Source: Clostridiales bacterium (GTDB lineage Bacteria > Bacillota > Clostridia > Saccharofermentanales > Saccharofermentanaceae). Taken from it: a stretch of DNA of 64,000 nt. The stretch is from positions 1 to 64,000 of the forward strand of contig JAFSPU010000006.1 in NCBI GenBank assembly GCA_017451265.1, read 5' to 3'. The notes beneath the pieces are model-generated. The model was not told the DNA's origin, made no database searches, and saw nothing but the letters and a program-made list of their open reading frames with translations. The position numbers and the translations under genes are program-made. Shown here piece after piece: positions 21,510-30,101 of the stretch. How positions within the stretch are numbered: the stretch's first letter is position 1; each line of letters begins with the position of its first letter.

Positions 21510-23948
21510 TTAATTTATGTCGTATACGCTTCTTAATCTGAGATTCGTTATGTCTCCGCTTAATACTTCGACTGTCTTTTCTCCTGCATTCATGTCGAAG
21601 AAATTATCTGTGAGGATCAGATCGTCATTGTCGTTTCTTATCTCGATGCTCTTCGCGTAAGCGTCTGCAAATACCGTAATTTTGTTGCCGTCGACCTTAT
21701 AACTTAGATGTGGATCTATATATCTGAAGTACTTCGGCAGCGAGAAGATCACGGTTCCTTCGGAGACGATCTCATCTCCGATCAGCGCCCGGTAACTTAC
21801 ATATTCGTTCCAGATATCGATGTCGGGAAGATCAACTTTGTCGAGCCACAGGGATGTCTGCGCGGAGACTGTTCGCGTGGTGCAGAAGCCATCCAGGATA
21901 TTGGCCTTGCTGTCTCTGATCTCCCAGTTGATCTGAACCTGCTTCTCTTCCAAAGTCTCGTTGGACACGCACAGCCTTACGGACTTATTAAACCCGAACG
22001 GGAGTCTTACTAACTCCTGCCCGCTTCCGAGCATGCCCTCTTCTTCGCAGGATATCATTACCGGTGCGAAGAAGCGTCTCGCATAATAATGAAGTGCCTT
22101 GAGTCTTCCTTCGTAGTCGACGCTCGACCAGGAAGCGACCGGCCAGCAATCGTTGAACTGCCAGTAAACAGCACCCATGCATCTGTCGTCGTTTCTGTTT
22201 CTTCTGAAGTGTTCGACTCCGTAACGGATCGCTTCCGCCTGCAGCAACTGCGAGGCATAGATCAGCGTGTCGAAATATGTCGGATACCTGAAGGTTTGCT
22301 GCATGTAGTTCAATATCTTGCCGTTTGCAGCACCGTTACGCTGATGCCTCTCCATGATGTAGGAGAAGATGTTCATGTCGCGCTCGTCGTCGGTAAAAGT
22401 CTCGACAGTCTTCTTCGAAGGGAAGGACTGGAAACCGAACTCAGAAAGATAGCGGAAATGGAATTTCCTGTACTCTGAGAAGGGCTTGTTGCCGTGCCAT
22501 ACATCCCAGTAGTGAACGTCTCCGCGGTTCTCGTCCTGAGGCTCGTCGAAGCCTCCGCCTGAAGACGGGCTCGCGGGCCAGTAGAAGACCTGAGGCGCCA
22601 GCTCCTTCATCATCTCCGGGAGGATCTGCTCGTACATCTTAGTGTAGTCTTCGACCTCTTGCGGCTTGCTCACCCAGACGCCTTCTTTGACGAACTGCTC
22701 CATCTCGTTGTTGCCGCACATGAGACCGAGCGATGCGTGATGTCTTAACCTTACGATGTTGTCCTTAAACTCGGCGCGGATGTTCGCCTCGAATTCGGGC
22801 GTCAGATCGTAGACCGCGCATGCGAACATGAAGTCCTGCCATACGATTATGCCCATCTCGTCGCACATATCGTAGAACCAGTCGTCCGGGTAGTATCCTC
22901 CGCCCCAGACTCGTATGGAATTGAAGTTCGCGAATAACGCTTTCTCGAGAAGTTTGCGTGTGGTCTCGGGTGTGACTCTGCCGAGCAGGTGATCCTCGGG
23001 AATGTAGTCTGCACCCATCGCGAAAATATTAACGCCGTTAACTCTTACACAGAACTTTTCTCCCCACTCATCGGGTGTTCTGTCCATGGTGATCGTACGT
23101 ATGCCGATGCGCTTCGTCATGGAATCCAGTACTGTATCACCGTCGCAGATATTGACAGTTACCGTGTACAGATTCTGCTCGCCGTAGCCTCTGGGCCACC
23201 AGCGTGTCGCGGGGTCGATCTCGATCTTGTTGTCTTCATTCCTGAAGGTGCGCTTCGTGCCGTCGGGCACGGTTATTTCATATTCGATTGTGAAGTTTTT
23301 GCTTTCGTCTAACACCTCGAATTCAGGGGTGATCTCGAGAACTATATTTTCGCCGTGATGCTGAGTGAAGCTTACTGAGTTCAGTCTTACTGTGTTGTAA
23401 GAGACGAGCGATACGTCGCGCCAGATCCCCATGTCGGGAAGGTGCGCGCCCCAGTCCCAGCCGAACATGCAGTGTGCTTTTCGAATATGGACGAAACCGG
23501 GCATACAGTCCTCTGTGCCGAGCGTTGGAGCCTTCGCGAAAGCTTCTGCGATGAACTTGGTCGGGGAGTGGAAGATCACTTTAAGTGTGTTGCCGGCGCT
23601 CTTAAGAAGAGCCTTCACGTCGCACTCCCAGGTCCTGTGCATGTTGTTCGCGGTGATGATAAGTTCGCCGTTAAGATATACGTCGGCGAGGGTGTCGAGT
23701 CCGTCGAATCTGATGACAGTCTGATCGGAGTTCAGGAAGCTCTCATCCGCATCGAAGACGGTCTCATATTCATAGTCGAAGTCCATGAGCTTCAGTGCTT
23801 CTATCTCGTTGTCTTTCCAGAACGGATTATCCATCTGCCCGTTGCTGAGCAGATCGCCGTAGACCGAACCCGGAACGGTTGCCGGGAATCTGTCTTCGGT
23901 GTCTGTTCTTCTCATGGTCCAATTGTTGTTAAGAAGTATCTTGTTCAT
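21510..23948 (-). CDS. Beta-mannosidase, glycoside hydrolase family 2 (812 aa)
   Basis: Removes terminal beta-mannose from manno-oligosaccharides. N-terminal sugar-binding jelly roll (residues 1-180), an immunoglobulin-like domain, then the TIM barrel. The acid/base is Glu 415 in MCGNNEMEQF and the nucleophile Glu 503 in YLSEFGFQSFP, both with the flanks typical of beta-mannosidases. WDWGAHLPDMGIWRDV and VWGGGYYPDDWFYDMCDEMG are also typical. No signal peptide, so cytoplasmic action on imported oligosaccharides is expected. GGAG nine bases before ATG 23948 selects it over ATG 23963. First gene of the operon, divergent from the AraC gene. Confidence 0.93.
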   Translation of the reverse strand: MNKILLNNNWTMRRTDTEDRFPATVPGSVYGDLLSNGQMDNPFWKDNEIEALKLMDFDYEYETVFDADESFLNSDQTVIRFDGLDTLADVYLNGELIITANNMHRTWECDVKALLKSAGNTLKVIFHSPTKFIAEAFAKAPTLGTEDCMPGFVHIRKAHCMFGWDWGAHLPDMGIWRDVSLVSYNTVRLNSVSFTQHHGENIVLEITPEFEVLDESKNFTIEYEITVPDGTKRTFRNEDNKIEIDPATRWWPRGYGEQNLYTVTVNICDGDTVLDSMTKRIGIRTITMDRTPDEWGEKFCVRVNGVNIFAMGADYIPEDHLLGRVTPETTRKLLEKALFANFNSIRVWGGGYYPDDWFYDMCDEMGIIVWQDFMFACAVYDLTPEFEANIRAEFKDNIVRLRHHASLGLMCGNNEMEQFVKEGVWVSKPQEVEDYTKMYEQILPEMMKELAPQVFYWPASPSSGGGFDEPQDENRGDVHYWDVWHGNKPFSEYRKFHFRYLSEFGFQSFPSKKTVETFTDDERDMNIFSYIMERHQRNGAANGKILNYMQQTFRYPTYFDTLIYASQLLQAEAIRYGVEHFRRNRNDDRCMGAVYWQFNDCWPVASWSSVDYEGRLKALHYYARRFFAPVMISCEEEGMLGSGQELVRLPFGFNKSVRLCVSNETLEEKQVQINWEIRDSKANILDGFCTTRTVSAQTSLWLDKVDLPDIDIWNEYVSYRALIGDEIVSEGTVIFSLPKYFRYIDPHLSYKVDGNKITVFADAYAKSIEIRNDNDDLILTDNFFDMNAGEKTVEVLSGDITNLRLRSVYDIN

Positions 23949-24023
23949 GCTTTCATTCTCCATAATATCGTGTTATAAATGTATTAAGAATGGTGCAGAA
24001 AATTGTAAAAATCTATTATTGCT

Positions 24024-24872
24024 ATGGAACTGTTTGAATATATCGACCGTCAGGACACCCCCTACGATATCTTCTATACCCCGTCAGTGAATTCGCCTAA
24101 GCACTGGCATTATTACTCTGAGATCCTGTATATCAAAAGCGGTCGGATCAAACTGATCTGTAACGACTACAGTTTCATCCTCGAGAAAGGCGATATCTGT
24201 TATATCTATCCTCTTCAGCTTCATGAGATCACGAGGGCGGATAACGATACGGGCGAGCCGGTCGATTATGCAGTAATCAAATTCGACATCCACACCATAA
24301 GTATCCCTGAGGCCTACGTCCAGAAGATGTATGATTATTTCGTGACCAGAGGCTCGGATCAGGACTACTGCCTCATTGTAAAAAACGCTGAGGAGATTTC
24401 AGATTCCGTCATCTCTTGTGTAAGTGAGTATAATTCCCGCGATTTTCTTCATACCTTTAAGATGCAGTCGGATATATTCGGAATTCTTATTTACATCGCA
24501 CGCATGTGTGACAAGGTTTTGCCCGAGAAAGAACACAAACAGAACGAGGTGTCCTTGTCCTTTTACCGCATTCTCGAATACATAGATATGCATTCATCGG
24601 AGAAGCTCGAGATCGCGGATCTGGCGGCGAAGTGCCACTTAAGTTATTCGCATTTCGCGAGGCTGTTTCGGGACAACTACGGGCGCTCGTGCAAGGAGTA
24701 CATCAACTACATCCGTCTTCATAAGGCGGATGAACTTCTGATGCATACCGATTACGATATCTCGTATATAGCGGCGCAGACCGGGTTCTTCGACAGCAGC
24801 CATTTTATCAGGGCTTATAAAGCGTGGAAGGGGAAGACTCCTAAGCAGCAGAGATTTATTTACAACAGATAG
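24024..24872 (+). CDS. AraC-family regulator with cupin sensor domain (282 aa)
   Basis: The N-terminal cupin (residues about 15-100; HWHYYSEILYIKSGRIKLIC and EKGDICYIYPLQLHEI) should bind a sugar. The two helix-turn-helix motifs lie at the C-terminus (ADLAAKCHLSYSHFARLFRD, then DISYIAAQTGFFDSSHFIRA with the AraC signature). It is transcribed divergently from the mannosidase operon with 75 bp between the start codons, so it very probably activates that operon on a mannoside or product. No clear ribosome binding site precedes the ATG. Confidence 0.88.
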   Translation: MELFEYIDRQDTPYDIFYTPSVNSPKHWHYYSEILYIKSGRIKLICNDYSFILEKGDICYIYPLQLHEITRADNDTGEPVDYAVIKFDIHTISIPEAYVQKMYDYFVTRGSDQDYCLIVKNAEEISDSVISCVSEYNSRDFLHTFKMQSDIFGILIYIARMCDKVLPEKEHKQNEVSLSFYRILEYIDMHSSEKLEIADLAAKCHLSYSHFARLFRDNYGRSCKEYINYIRLHKADELLMHTDYDISYIAAQTGFFDSSHFIRAYKAWKGKTPKQQRFIYNR

Positions 24873-24910
24873 GGGACCGACACGCAGGAAGTTTCTTTGA
24901 CCTTGCTGTA

Positions 24911-24947
24911 TCCGAGGCGCTTTATACAGGTCTCGGAGCCTTTTTTA
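24911..24947 (+). terminator. Rho-independent terminator
   Basis: TCCGAG (24911-24916), 15-nt loop, CTCGGA (24932-24937), then GCCTTTTTTATTT. Ends the AraC transcript. Confidence 0.75.
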
Positions 24948-24951
24948 TTTG

Positions 24952-25002
24952 TTGACAAAAATACAGCAGGTGGATAATATAAATGACAAATCGTCATTTA
25001 TA
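24952..25002 (+). promoter_or_regulatory. Consensus promoter and TetR-type operator
   Basis: TTGACA (24952-24957), 17 bp, TAATAT (24975-24980). Overlapping and just after the -10 is the palindrome TATAAATGAC-N5-GTCATTTATA (24978-25002), a perfect 10-bp repeat. It lies where a TetR repressor would block its own promoter. Confidence 0.8.
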
Positions 25003-25017
25003 TCCAAGAGGTCTGTT

Positions 25018-25677
25018 ATGCCTAAAGTTACTGAAGAATATATCGCCAACAAGAAGAAGGAAATCATCGATGCGGCCTATCAGGTCTGCCTTGAGAAGCC
25101 TATAACCGACATTGTCCTTCAGGACATCACTGATAAGACCGGCTTTTCGCACGGTGTGATCTACAGATACTACAAAGACATTGATGAGGTGCTGCATGAC
25201 CTGGTCGCCAGCATCAACTCAAGTTATTCCTATGATGAGAAGTGGAAGGCTATTCTGAAGGGAAGTAAAGACTGGCAGACTGTTATCCGTAAGACATGCA
25301 AAATGGGAAGCGATCTGACTTCAAGCATGGATATCGGAACACTAAAGATCAGCGCGTATGCGAACGTTCTTGCCATGAGCGATCCCGACAGAGTAATAAG
25401 CATTGGTTCATCGCTGAAGGAAGAGGAGAAGAATCCGTTTAATGCTCTACTAAGATCCGTTAAGGACTACCTCGAAGATCTGATCGATAAAGGAGTAATC
25501 CATCCGTCAGCAACGCCCTCCGAGATCATTCAGTACATATATATTTCAGTGCGTGGGATTCAGCAGGTCTACACGCTTAACAAATGCACCGGCGGAAGAG
25601 TTTTCAAAAGTGAATATGATGTAAGCAAAATGTTCGATATGTTAAGTGATTCATTGATCGGAATAATAGGGGGATAG
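25018..25677 (+). CDS. TetR/AcrR-family repressor (219 aa)
   Basis: The N-terminal helix-turn-helix (PITDIVLQDITDKTGFSHGV, IYRYYKDIDEVLHDLV) is typical. The C-terminal ligand domain is not assignable. AGAGGT six bases before ATG 25018 sets the start, after the operator. It is followed after 3 bp by the alpha/beta hydrolase gene, so the repressor and enzyme share the autoregulated promoter, and the hydrolase substrate or product may be the inducer. Confidence 0.9.
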   Translation: MPKVTEEYIANKKKEIIDAAYQVCLEKPITDIVLQDITDKTGFSHGVIYRYYKDIDEVLHDLVASINSSYSYDEKWKAILKGSKDWQTVIRKTCKMGSDLTSSMDIGTLKISAYANVLAMSDPDRVISIGSSLKEEEKNPFNALLRSVKDYLEDLIDKGVIHPSATPSEIIQYIYISVRGIQQVYTLNKCTGGRVFKSEYDVSKMFDMLSDSLIGIIGG

Positions 25678-25680
25678 GAT

Positions 25681-26505
25681 ATGGAAGAGCTACACAACAA
25701 CGGAGATTATGTCGACATTAACGGGCACAGGATGCACGTTTTCAGAACCGGTAATGAAAACGGCCCTAAGCTGGTGTTTATGGCAGGTTCGAGCACGTTT
25801 GCTCCTGCGTATGATTTCAGGAATCTGTATGAAAAGCTGCAGGAAGATTTCAGGATAATCGTCATCGAGAAATTCGGTTACGGGTATTCGGACCTATATG
25901 TGGGACCTGCAGATATAGATACGCTCGTAGGCTGCCAAAGGAAGGCGTTAGAGCAGCTCGGCGAAAAGGGCCCGTTCATTCTGCTCCCGCACTCTATGGG
26001 TGGGATAGAGGCTATCAGGTGGATACAGATGTATCCGGAAGAGATCAGCGCACTTATAGGGATCGATATGACATCACCGGTATCTTACGCCGAATGGACT
26101 GATGCGGATGTAGAAAGCCGGGTAAGGACCATGCGCAACCTTAAGAGACTTAACTTGTACTGGCTGACTCCCATCCCGCATTGCGCGTCATTTACTAAGG
26201 ATGATAAGAGGCAGCTAAAGCTCCTTCGTAAGAGAAATGCATTTAATGATTGCTATTTCAAAGAGGCGGAAGCAGTAAAACAAAATGCATCTTATGTAGG
26301 TGAACACGGAACGATAAACTGCCCTGCATTGCTGTTCTGTTCTAACGGCAAGCAGACCTTCAGGAACTGGATTCAGAATCAGAAGACATTTGCACAGCAG
26401 ATAAATGCCGAACTGATCTGTTACGACTGCGGTCACTATCTGCACTATTACAAGAGCGAGGAAATGAGTTCTGCTATAATGAGCTTTATGAAATCTATTT
26501 CATAA
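25681..26505 (+). CDS. Alpha/beta hydrolase (274 aa)
   Basis: A serine hydrolase fold. The nucleophile elbow is PHSMGG (Ser at about residue 108) and the oxyanion region is FMAGSSTF. The catalytic His is in DCGHYLHYY near the end, and Asp is expected after the strand ALLFCSNG. VIEKFGYGYSD is the usual conserved element after strand 4. No signal peptide. Substrate unknown. In one operon with the TetR gene upstream. Followed after 18 bp by the GH25 gene, which has its own start site but could be read through. Confidence 0.85.
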   Translation: MEELHNNGDYVDINGHRMHVFRTGNENGPKLVFMAGSSTFAPAYDFRNLYEKLQEDFRIIVIEKFGYGYSDLYVGPADIDTLVGCQRKALEQLGEKGPFILLPHSMGGIEAIRWIQMYPEEISALIGIDMTSPVSYAEWTDADVESRVRTMRNLKRLNLYWLTPIPHCASFTKDDKRQLKLLRKRNAFNDCYFKEAEAVKQNASYVGEHGTINCPALLFCSNGKQTFRNWIQNQKTFAQQINAELICYDCGHYLHYYKSEEMSSAIMSFMKSIS

Positions 26506-26523
26506 AAATTAGTAGGGATAAAT

Positions 26524-27261
26524 ATGAAGTCTAAGCTCAAGCCTTTAATAATTACTGCAATTGCCATCATGTCTGTCGTGATTATTCTGGCCGGCTTGTT
26601 GTATTTCGGAGTGCTTCATATAAATAATCCTGAGCTTAAAGGATTAACCGTAAAGGGCGTGGATGTCTCTTCATATCAGGGAGATATCGATTGGCCCGTA
26701 CTTGTTTCTCAGGATATTGATTTTGCTTATATTAAAGCTACAGAAGGTTCATCACATCAGGATCCGTATTTCGATCAGAACTGGCAGAATGCATCTGAAA
26801 CAGATATAAGAATCGGTGCCTATCACTTCTTCAGTTTTGAGTCCGGAGGCGATACGCAGGCTCAGAATTTTATTGATACAGTTGAGCCCGTTGATAATAT
26901 GCTGCCGCCTGTAATCGATGTTGAATACTATGGAAGCTTCGGCTCGGCCGAAACAATTGACGTTGATGCGGTAAGAAATGAACTTCGGACAATGGTGGAT
27001 CTGCTCGCAGAAGCATACGGCATGAAGCCGGTGATCTATGTAAGTGAAGATTCTTACAGCACAATTGTGCAGGGCTTTTTTGATGACTGCAGTTTATGGT
27101 ACAGAAGCGTCTATTCCGGTGTTCCCGGTGATGTTAACTGGACGTTCTGGCAGTATTCAAACAGGCACAGACTCCACGGTTATAACGGCGAAGAAGACTT
27201 TATTGATATGAATGTTTTTAACGGCAGTGAGGATGAATTCAACACCTTCACCGACACGTAG
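26524..27261 (+). CDS. GH25 lysozyme (muramidase), membrane-anchored (245 aa)
   Basis: Cuts the N-acetylmuramic acid beta-1,4 bond in peptidoglycan. One N-terminal membrane segment (residues 8-30) anchors or exports it. The GH25 barrel follows: GVDVSSYQGDIDW (catalytic Asp), FAYIKATEGSSHQDPYF, GAYHFFSFESGGD, PPVIDVEYYG (the acid Asp-x-Glu), WTFWQYSN and DMNVFNGS. All family motifs are present. Likely role in wall turnover. The upstream spacing of 18 bp suggests possible co-transcription with the hydrolase. Confidence 0.92.
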   Translation: MKSKLKPLIITAIAIMSVVIILAGLLYFGVLHINNPELKGLTVKGVDVSSYQGDIDWPVLVSQDIDFAYIKATEGSSHQDPYFDQNWQNASETDIRIGAYHFFSFESGGDTQAQNFIDTVEPVDNMLPPVIDVEYYGSFGSAETIDVDAVRNELRTMVDLLAEAYGMKPVIYVSEDSYSTIVQGFFDDCSLWYRSVYSGVPGDVNWTFWQYSNRHRLHGYNGEEDFIDMNVFNGSEDEFNTFTDT

Positions 27262-27280
27262 GATTGTTTAAGGGGGAATC

Positions 27281-28099
27281 ATGAGAAAGTATTCATTGCC
27301 GATAATAATGCTGGCCATATTTGAAGCTGTAGCAATCACACTCTGGCTGACCAAGCATAATATCTTTTATCTGTTTAATTTCAGCTATATCGGAATTTCA
27401 ATTGCTCTCGGAGTATTCCTCTTTATAAAGAACTACAAGCATGCCCGCCGAGTTGTGCAGCTTCTCGTGGGCCTTTACATGCTGGTGTACCTCGGCCTTA
27501 TCAGTCAGGAGAACATGCAGATCGAAGGCTTCTGGTATTATCTCTTCACGGGCGTGTTCGAGGCTGCCACCATACACTACGCCGTCGCAAAGATCTTCGG
27601 CCCCCTGATATTCGGCAGGGGCTGGTGCGGCTACGCGTGCTGGACTGCAATGGTGCTGGATTTTCTCCCTTACAAAACTCCCCAGGAACCCCGCAAGAAG
27701 ATAGGCTTCATCCGCTACATCACCTTCGCAGCCTCACTTATCTTTGTGGCGGCACTGTTCCTCGCAAAGGTAGGCAACATCGAGCGCATCATGTTCTGGG
27801 CTTTTATCATAGGAAATGTTTTGTACTACGTTACAGGAATCATACTGGCGTATGCGTTCAAGGATAACAGGGCGTTCTGCAAGTATATCTGTCCTATCAC
27901 GGTGTTCCTGAAGCCGATGAGTTACTTCGCGCTTATCAGGATCAAGTGCGATAAGGACAAGTGCATCTCCTGCGGCAAGTGTAAACGCGTGTGCCCTATG
28001 GATGTTGATGTAACTGATAACTCCCGCAAGCGTGAGAACGGAACAGAATGCATTCTTTGCATGGAGTGCACGAAGAATTGCCCGAAGAAAGCTCTTTGA
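27281..28099 (+). CDS. Membrane 4Fe-4S protein, NapH/CcoG-like (272 aa)
   Basis: Five or six hydrophobic segments are followed by a cytosolic ferredoxin-type tail. The FGRGWCGYACWTAMVLDFLP and FCKYICPITVFLKPMSY motifs are those of NapH/RdxA-type membrane iron-sulphur proteins. The tail holds two 4Fe-4S motifs: CDKDKCISCGKCKRVCP and CILCMECTKNCP. It probably passes electrons through the membrane, partner unknown. Starts 19 bp after the lysozyme stop with GGGGGAA upstream. Confidence 0.85.
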   Translation: MRKYSLPIIMLAIFEAVAITLWLTKHNIFYLFNFSYIGISIALGVFLFIKNYKHARRVVQLLVGLYMLVYLGLISQENMQIEGFWYYLFTGVFEAATIHYAVAKIFGPLIFGRGWCGYACWTAMVLDFLPYKTPQEPRKKIGFIRYITFAASLIFVAALFLAKVGNIERIMFWAFIIGNVLYYVTGIILAYAFKDNRAFCKYICPITVFLKPMSYFALIRIKCDKDKCISCGKCKRVCPMDVDVTDNSRKRENGTECILCMECTKNCPKKAL

Positions 28100-28100
28100 T

Positions 28101-28181
28101 ATGTTCGGATTCAGGAAGAAAAAAGCAAAGGAAAAAACTGAGGGCAGAGTTAACAAAAAACCTGAACATTCATTACAGTAA
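28101..28181 (+). CDS. Possible small Lys-rich peptide (26 aa)
   Basis: ATG directly follows the stop of the iron-sulphur protein gene (one base gap). It encodes a basic peptide (MFGFRKKKAKEKTEGR, then VNKKPEHSLQ). Translational coupling to the upstream gene is possible, as there is no separate ribosome binding site. It could be a real accessory peptide or chance; weak support. Confidence 0.3.
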   Translation: MFGFRKKKAKEKTEGRVNKKPEHSLQ

Positions 28182-28240
28182 TTAAGTGCTATAATGAAAC
28201 CCGTTTTACTCGTAATATTTTCAACACAGGAAGTATATGT

Positions 28241-28672
28241 ATGAAGGGTGTAAAAGACTTAATACTTGATGACAGCCCCAAGAACGCCAAGAAGCTCGAG
28301 AAGCTTCTTTCCAAGGATCCCGGATCCGCAGCTTATTTCGAAGCTGCAAAGGCAGAGGCTGCAAGACCTGCCGCACAGGAATTTACCAAGTTCAGAATGA
28401 TGGTGACAGACTCGTTCGTCTGCTTCTCCCGTATCGGGATCGGCGGCGCACTTATAATCATTCCCATCTCTCAGATCACGAATATCTACAGAACTAACGT
28501 CGTAAGAAATACCTACGATTTTGATAGTGTCACTCTCGCTGTGGAGACCGGCTCACAGATCAGATATCTGGCGGTTTATCCCCGCACCAGTGCGAAGTCT
28601 CTTGATGTATTCAATGAGGTGATCGCAGCAGTGAGAAACAGGATGTCAGCTAACGGGGGTGCACAGGTATGA
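28241..28672 (+). CDS. Conserved-looking cytosolic protein, unknown (143 aa)
   Basis: A helical, Lys/Ala-rich N-terminus (residues 1-45) is followed by a beta-rich part (FTKFRMMVTDSFVCFSRIG, IIIPISQITNIYRTNV, DSVTLAVETGSQIRYLAVYP) that resembles a PH-like/GRAM-type fold. No signal peptide or membrane segment. AGGAAG precedes the ATG; a TATAAT lies at 28190. Its last 4 bp overlap the zinc-ribbon gene, so the two are translated together. Confidence 0.65.
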   Translation: MKGVKDLILDDSPKNAKKLEKLLSKDPGSAAYFEAAKAEAARPAAQEFTKFRMMVTDSFVCFSRIGIGGALIIIPISQITNIYRTNVVRNTYDFDSVTLAVETGSQIRYLAVYPRTSAKSLDVFNEVIAAVRNRMSANGGAQV

Positions 28673-28911
28673 TCATAGTTTACGGAACTAGAAAGAAACT
28701 TAAGACAGTAAAGCAGCTCGGCAGAATGAGATGCACGAACTGCGGTCATGAGGTCGATGCTTCACTTACAAAGGAGACCGGATATTTCCATATTTGTTAC
28801 ATACCCGTGTTTCCTCACTTCGGCTTAAAGTTCATCATGTGCCCCCACTGCGGGATCATGAAGACCCTGACAGGCGCTGAGTTCAAGGAGATGAATAACA
28901 GCGATTACTGA
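28669..28911 (+). CDS. Zinc-ribbon protein (80 aa)
   Basis: Two Cys pairs are visible: MRCTNCGHEV (about residues 21-27) and IMCPHCGIMK (about 61-67), separated by an aromatic stretch (YFHICYIPVFPHFGLK). This is the layout of the short zinc-ribbon family often beside membrane proteins in Clostridia. ATGA overlap with the gene upstream. Its last 7 bases overlap the 3' end of the convergent condensation-domain gene. Confidence 0.7.
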   Translation: MIIVYGTRKKLKTVKQLGRMRCTNCGHEVDASLTKETGYFHICYIPVFPHFGLKFIMCPHCGIMKTLTGAEFKEMNNSDY

Positions 28912-30101
28912 CCTTCACTGTAAACGTGCGTGGACACGTTCATGCTTCCGCCTGCCGTGACGATGCCGATTATGGTTTTCCCGTAAGACACCACCGGCGG
29001 CACGAAGATGATGTCCTCGACCTTGTACTCACCATAATCGTAGGGAATGTCCGCGCGCGTCAGGTTGGTTATGCTTATGTCCTTGACCTTGCTTCCATAG
29101 CCCATAAGTTCCGCAACTCTGGCCGACAACTTGCTTGAGTAGTACTCCGCGTGCTCCAGGTTAAGCGCGTCGGTCAGCGTCGGGTCAAGCTTCCCCATAA
29201 ACTGCAGCACCAGGTAACGGCTTGCGGTGTCTTCGAGTTTCTTTTTCATCAGGCCCTGCACCTTAAGCGCGTTGTCCCTGAAAGACAGCTTCCTGTTGTA
29301 CTCATACTCCACCGAGATGCCCGTGGCCTGGTTGCCCATAGCATGGGTTTTATCAAGTCTGCCGTCCACCGCGAGCCCCACGTCCGCCTTGCGCCTCATG
29401 TCTTTTATCATGTCGGTGATAAGATACGCCGTGAGCGTAACGCCCGCTTCACGCGCCTTGCCTAAAAGCTCATCAAGTTCAGCACTGTCGTAGTGCCTGA
29501 TGGAAGTCTCGGTCCTGTGCGCGGCCCAGAAAGAATCGTAAGCTGCATCCAGGTCGCTGAAAGTAAACACGGGCCTGTTTTTCTGCCACTTTCTGTTCCA
29601 GCCCTTCTCGAGCAGGTCAAAGAAAAAGGGCAGGCGGCTTTCCGCGGGAAGGTTATCCAAAGTAAGTGAGCGGAAGGCGGTGTACTCGCACGGCTCGCCG
29701 CTCAGACACTTCAAAAACGTCTCGATAAAATACAGCAGCGACTTGCCGTCACCGCCTAAGTGATGCATCAGGAACACGAGGCCGTCAGGGGAGAGAAAGC
29801 CCCTTATAAACTCTCCGTCCTCCAGCCTGAACCTCACGGACTCGTTGGCGCTGATAAGCTCCGTGAACGTAAGCTCGGTCTCGTTAAAACTGCTGTGCGG
29901 GCCGTCAGCTTCCACATAAAATGCCTCGCCGGAAGGCTCTATCACCACCTTGGTATTAAGCACCTCGTGGAGCCTGCACGCGGCATCAAAAGCGTCCTTC
30001 AGCGCCGGCAGATCCGGCATCACATTAAGGCGCACCGCCATCGCGATGGTCATGTTCACATCAAAAAGATCGGCGCGCTCCGTCTCTATCTTATGTCTCA
30101 T
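28905..30101 (-). CDS. Condensation-domain/acyltransferase-like protein (398 aa)
   Basis: Carries the catalytic HHLGGDG motif (about residues 123-129), the HHxxxDG signature of NRPS condensation domains, PapA and WS/DGAT acyltransferases. The N-terminus DVNMTIAMAVRLN, the middle region FSDLDAAYDSFWAAHRTETS and the C-terminal NLTRADIPYDYG fit the two-lobed CoA-dependent acyltransferase fold. It is a stand-alone enzyme without carrier protein. It probably joins an acyl group to an alcohol or amine. ATG 30101 overlaps the SDR stop by 4 bp (ATGA); an ORF extending further upstream lies inside the SDR gene and is not real. Confidence 0.78.
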   Translation of the reverse strand: MRHKIETERADLFDVNMTIAMAVRLNVMPDLPALKDAFDAACRLHEVLNTKVVIEPSGEAFYVEADGPHSSFNETELTFTELISANESVRFRLEDGEFIRGFLSPDGLVFLMHHLGGDGKSLLYFIETFLKCLSGEPCEYTAFRSLTLDNLPAESRLPFFFDLLEKGWNRKWQKNRPVFTFSDLDAAYDSFWAAHRTETSIRHYDSAELDELLGKAREAGVTLTAYLITDMIKDMRRKADVGLAVDGRLDKTHAMGNQATGISVEYEYNRKLSFRDNALKVQGLMKKKLEDTASRYLVLQFMGKLDPTLTDALNLEHAEYYSSKLSARVAELMGYGSKVKDISITNLTRADIPYDYGEYKVEDIIFVPPVVSYGKTIIGIVTAGGSMNVSTHVYSEGQ

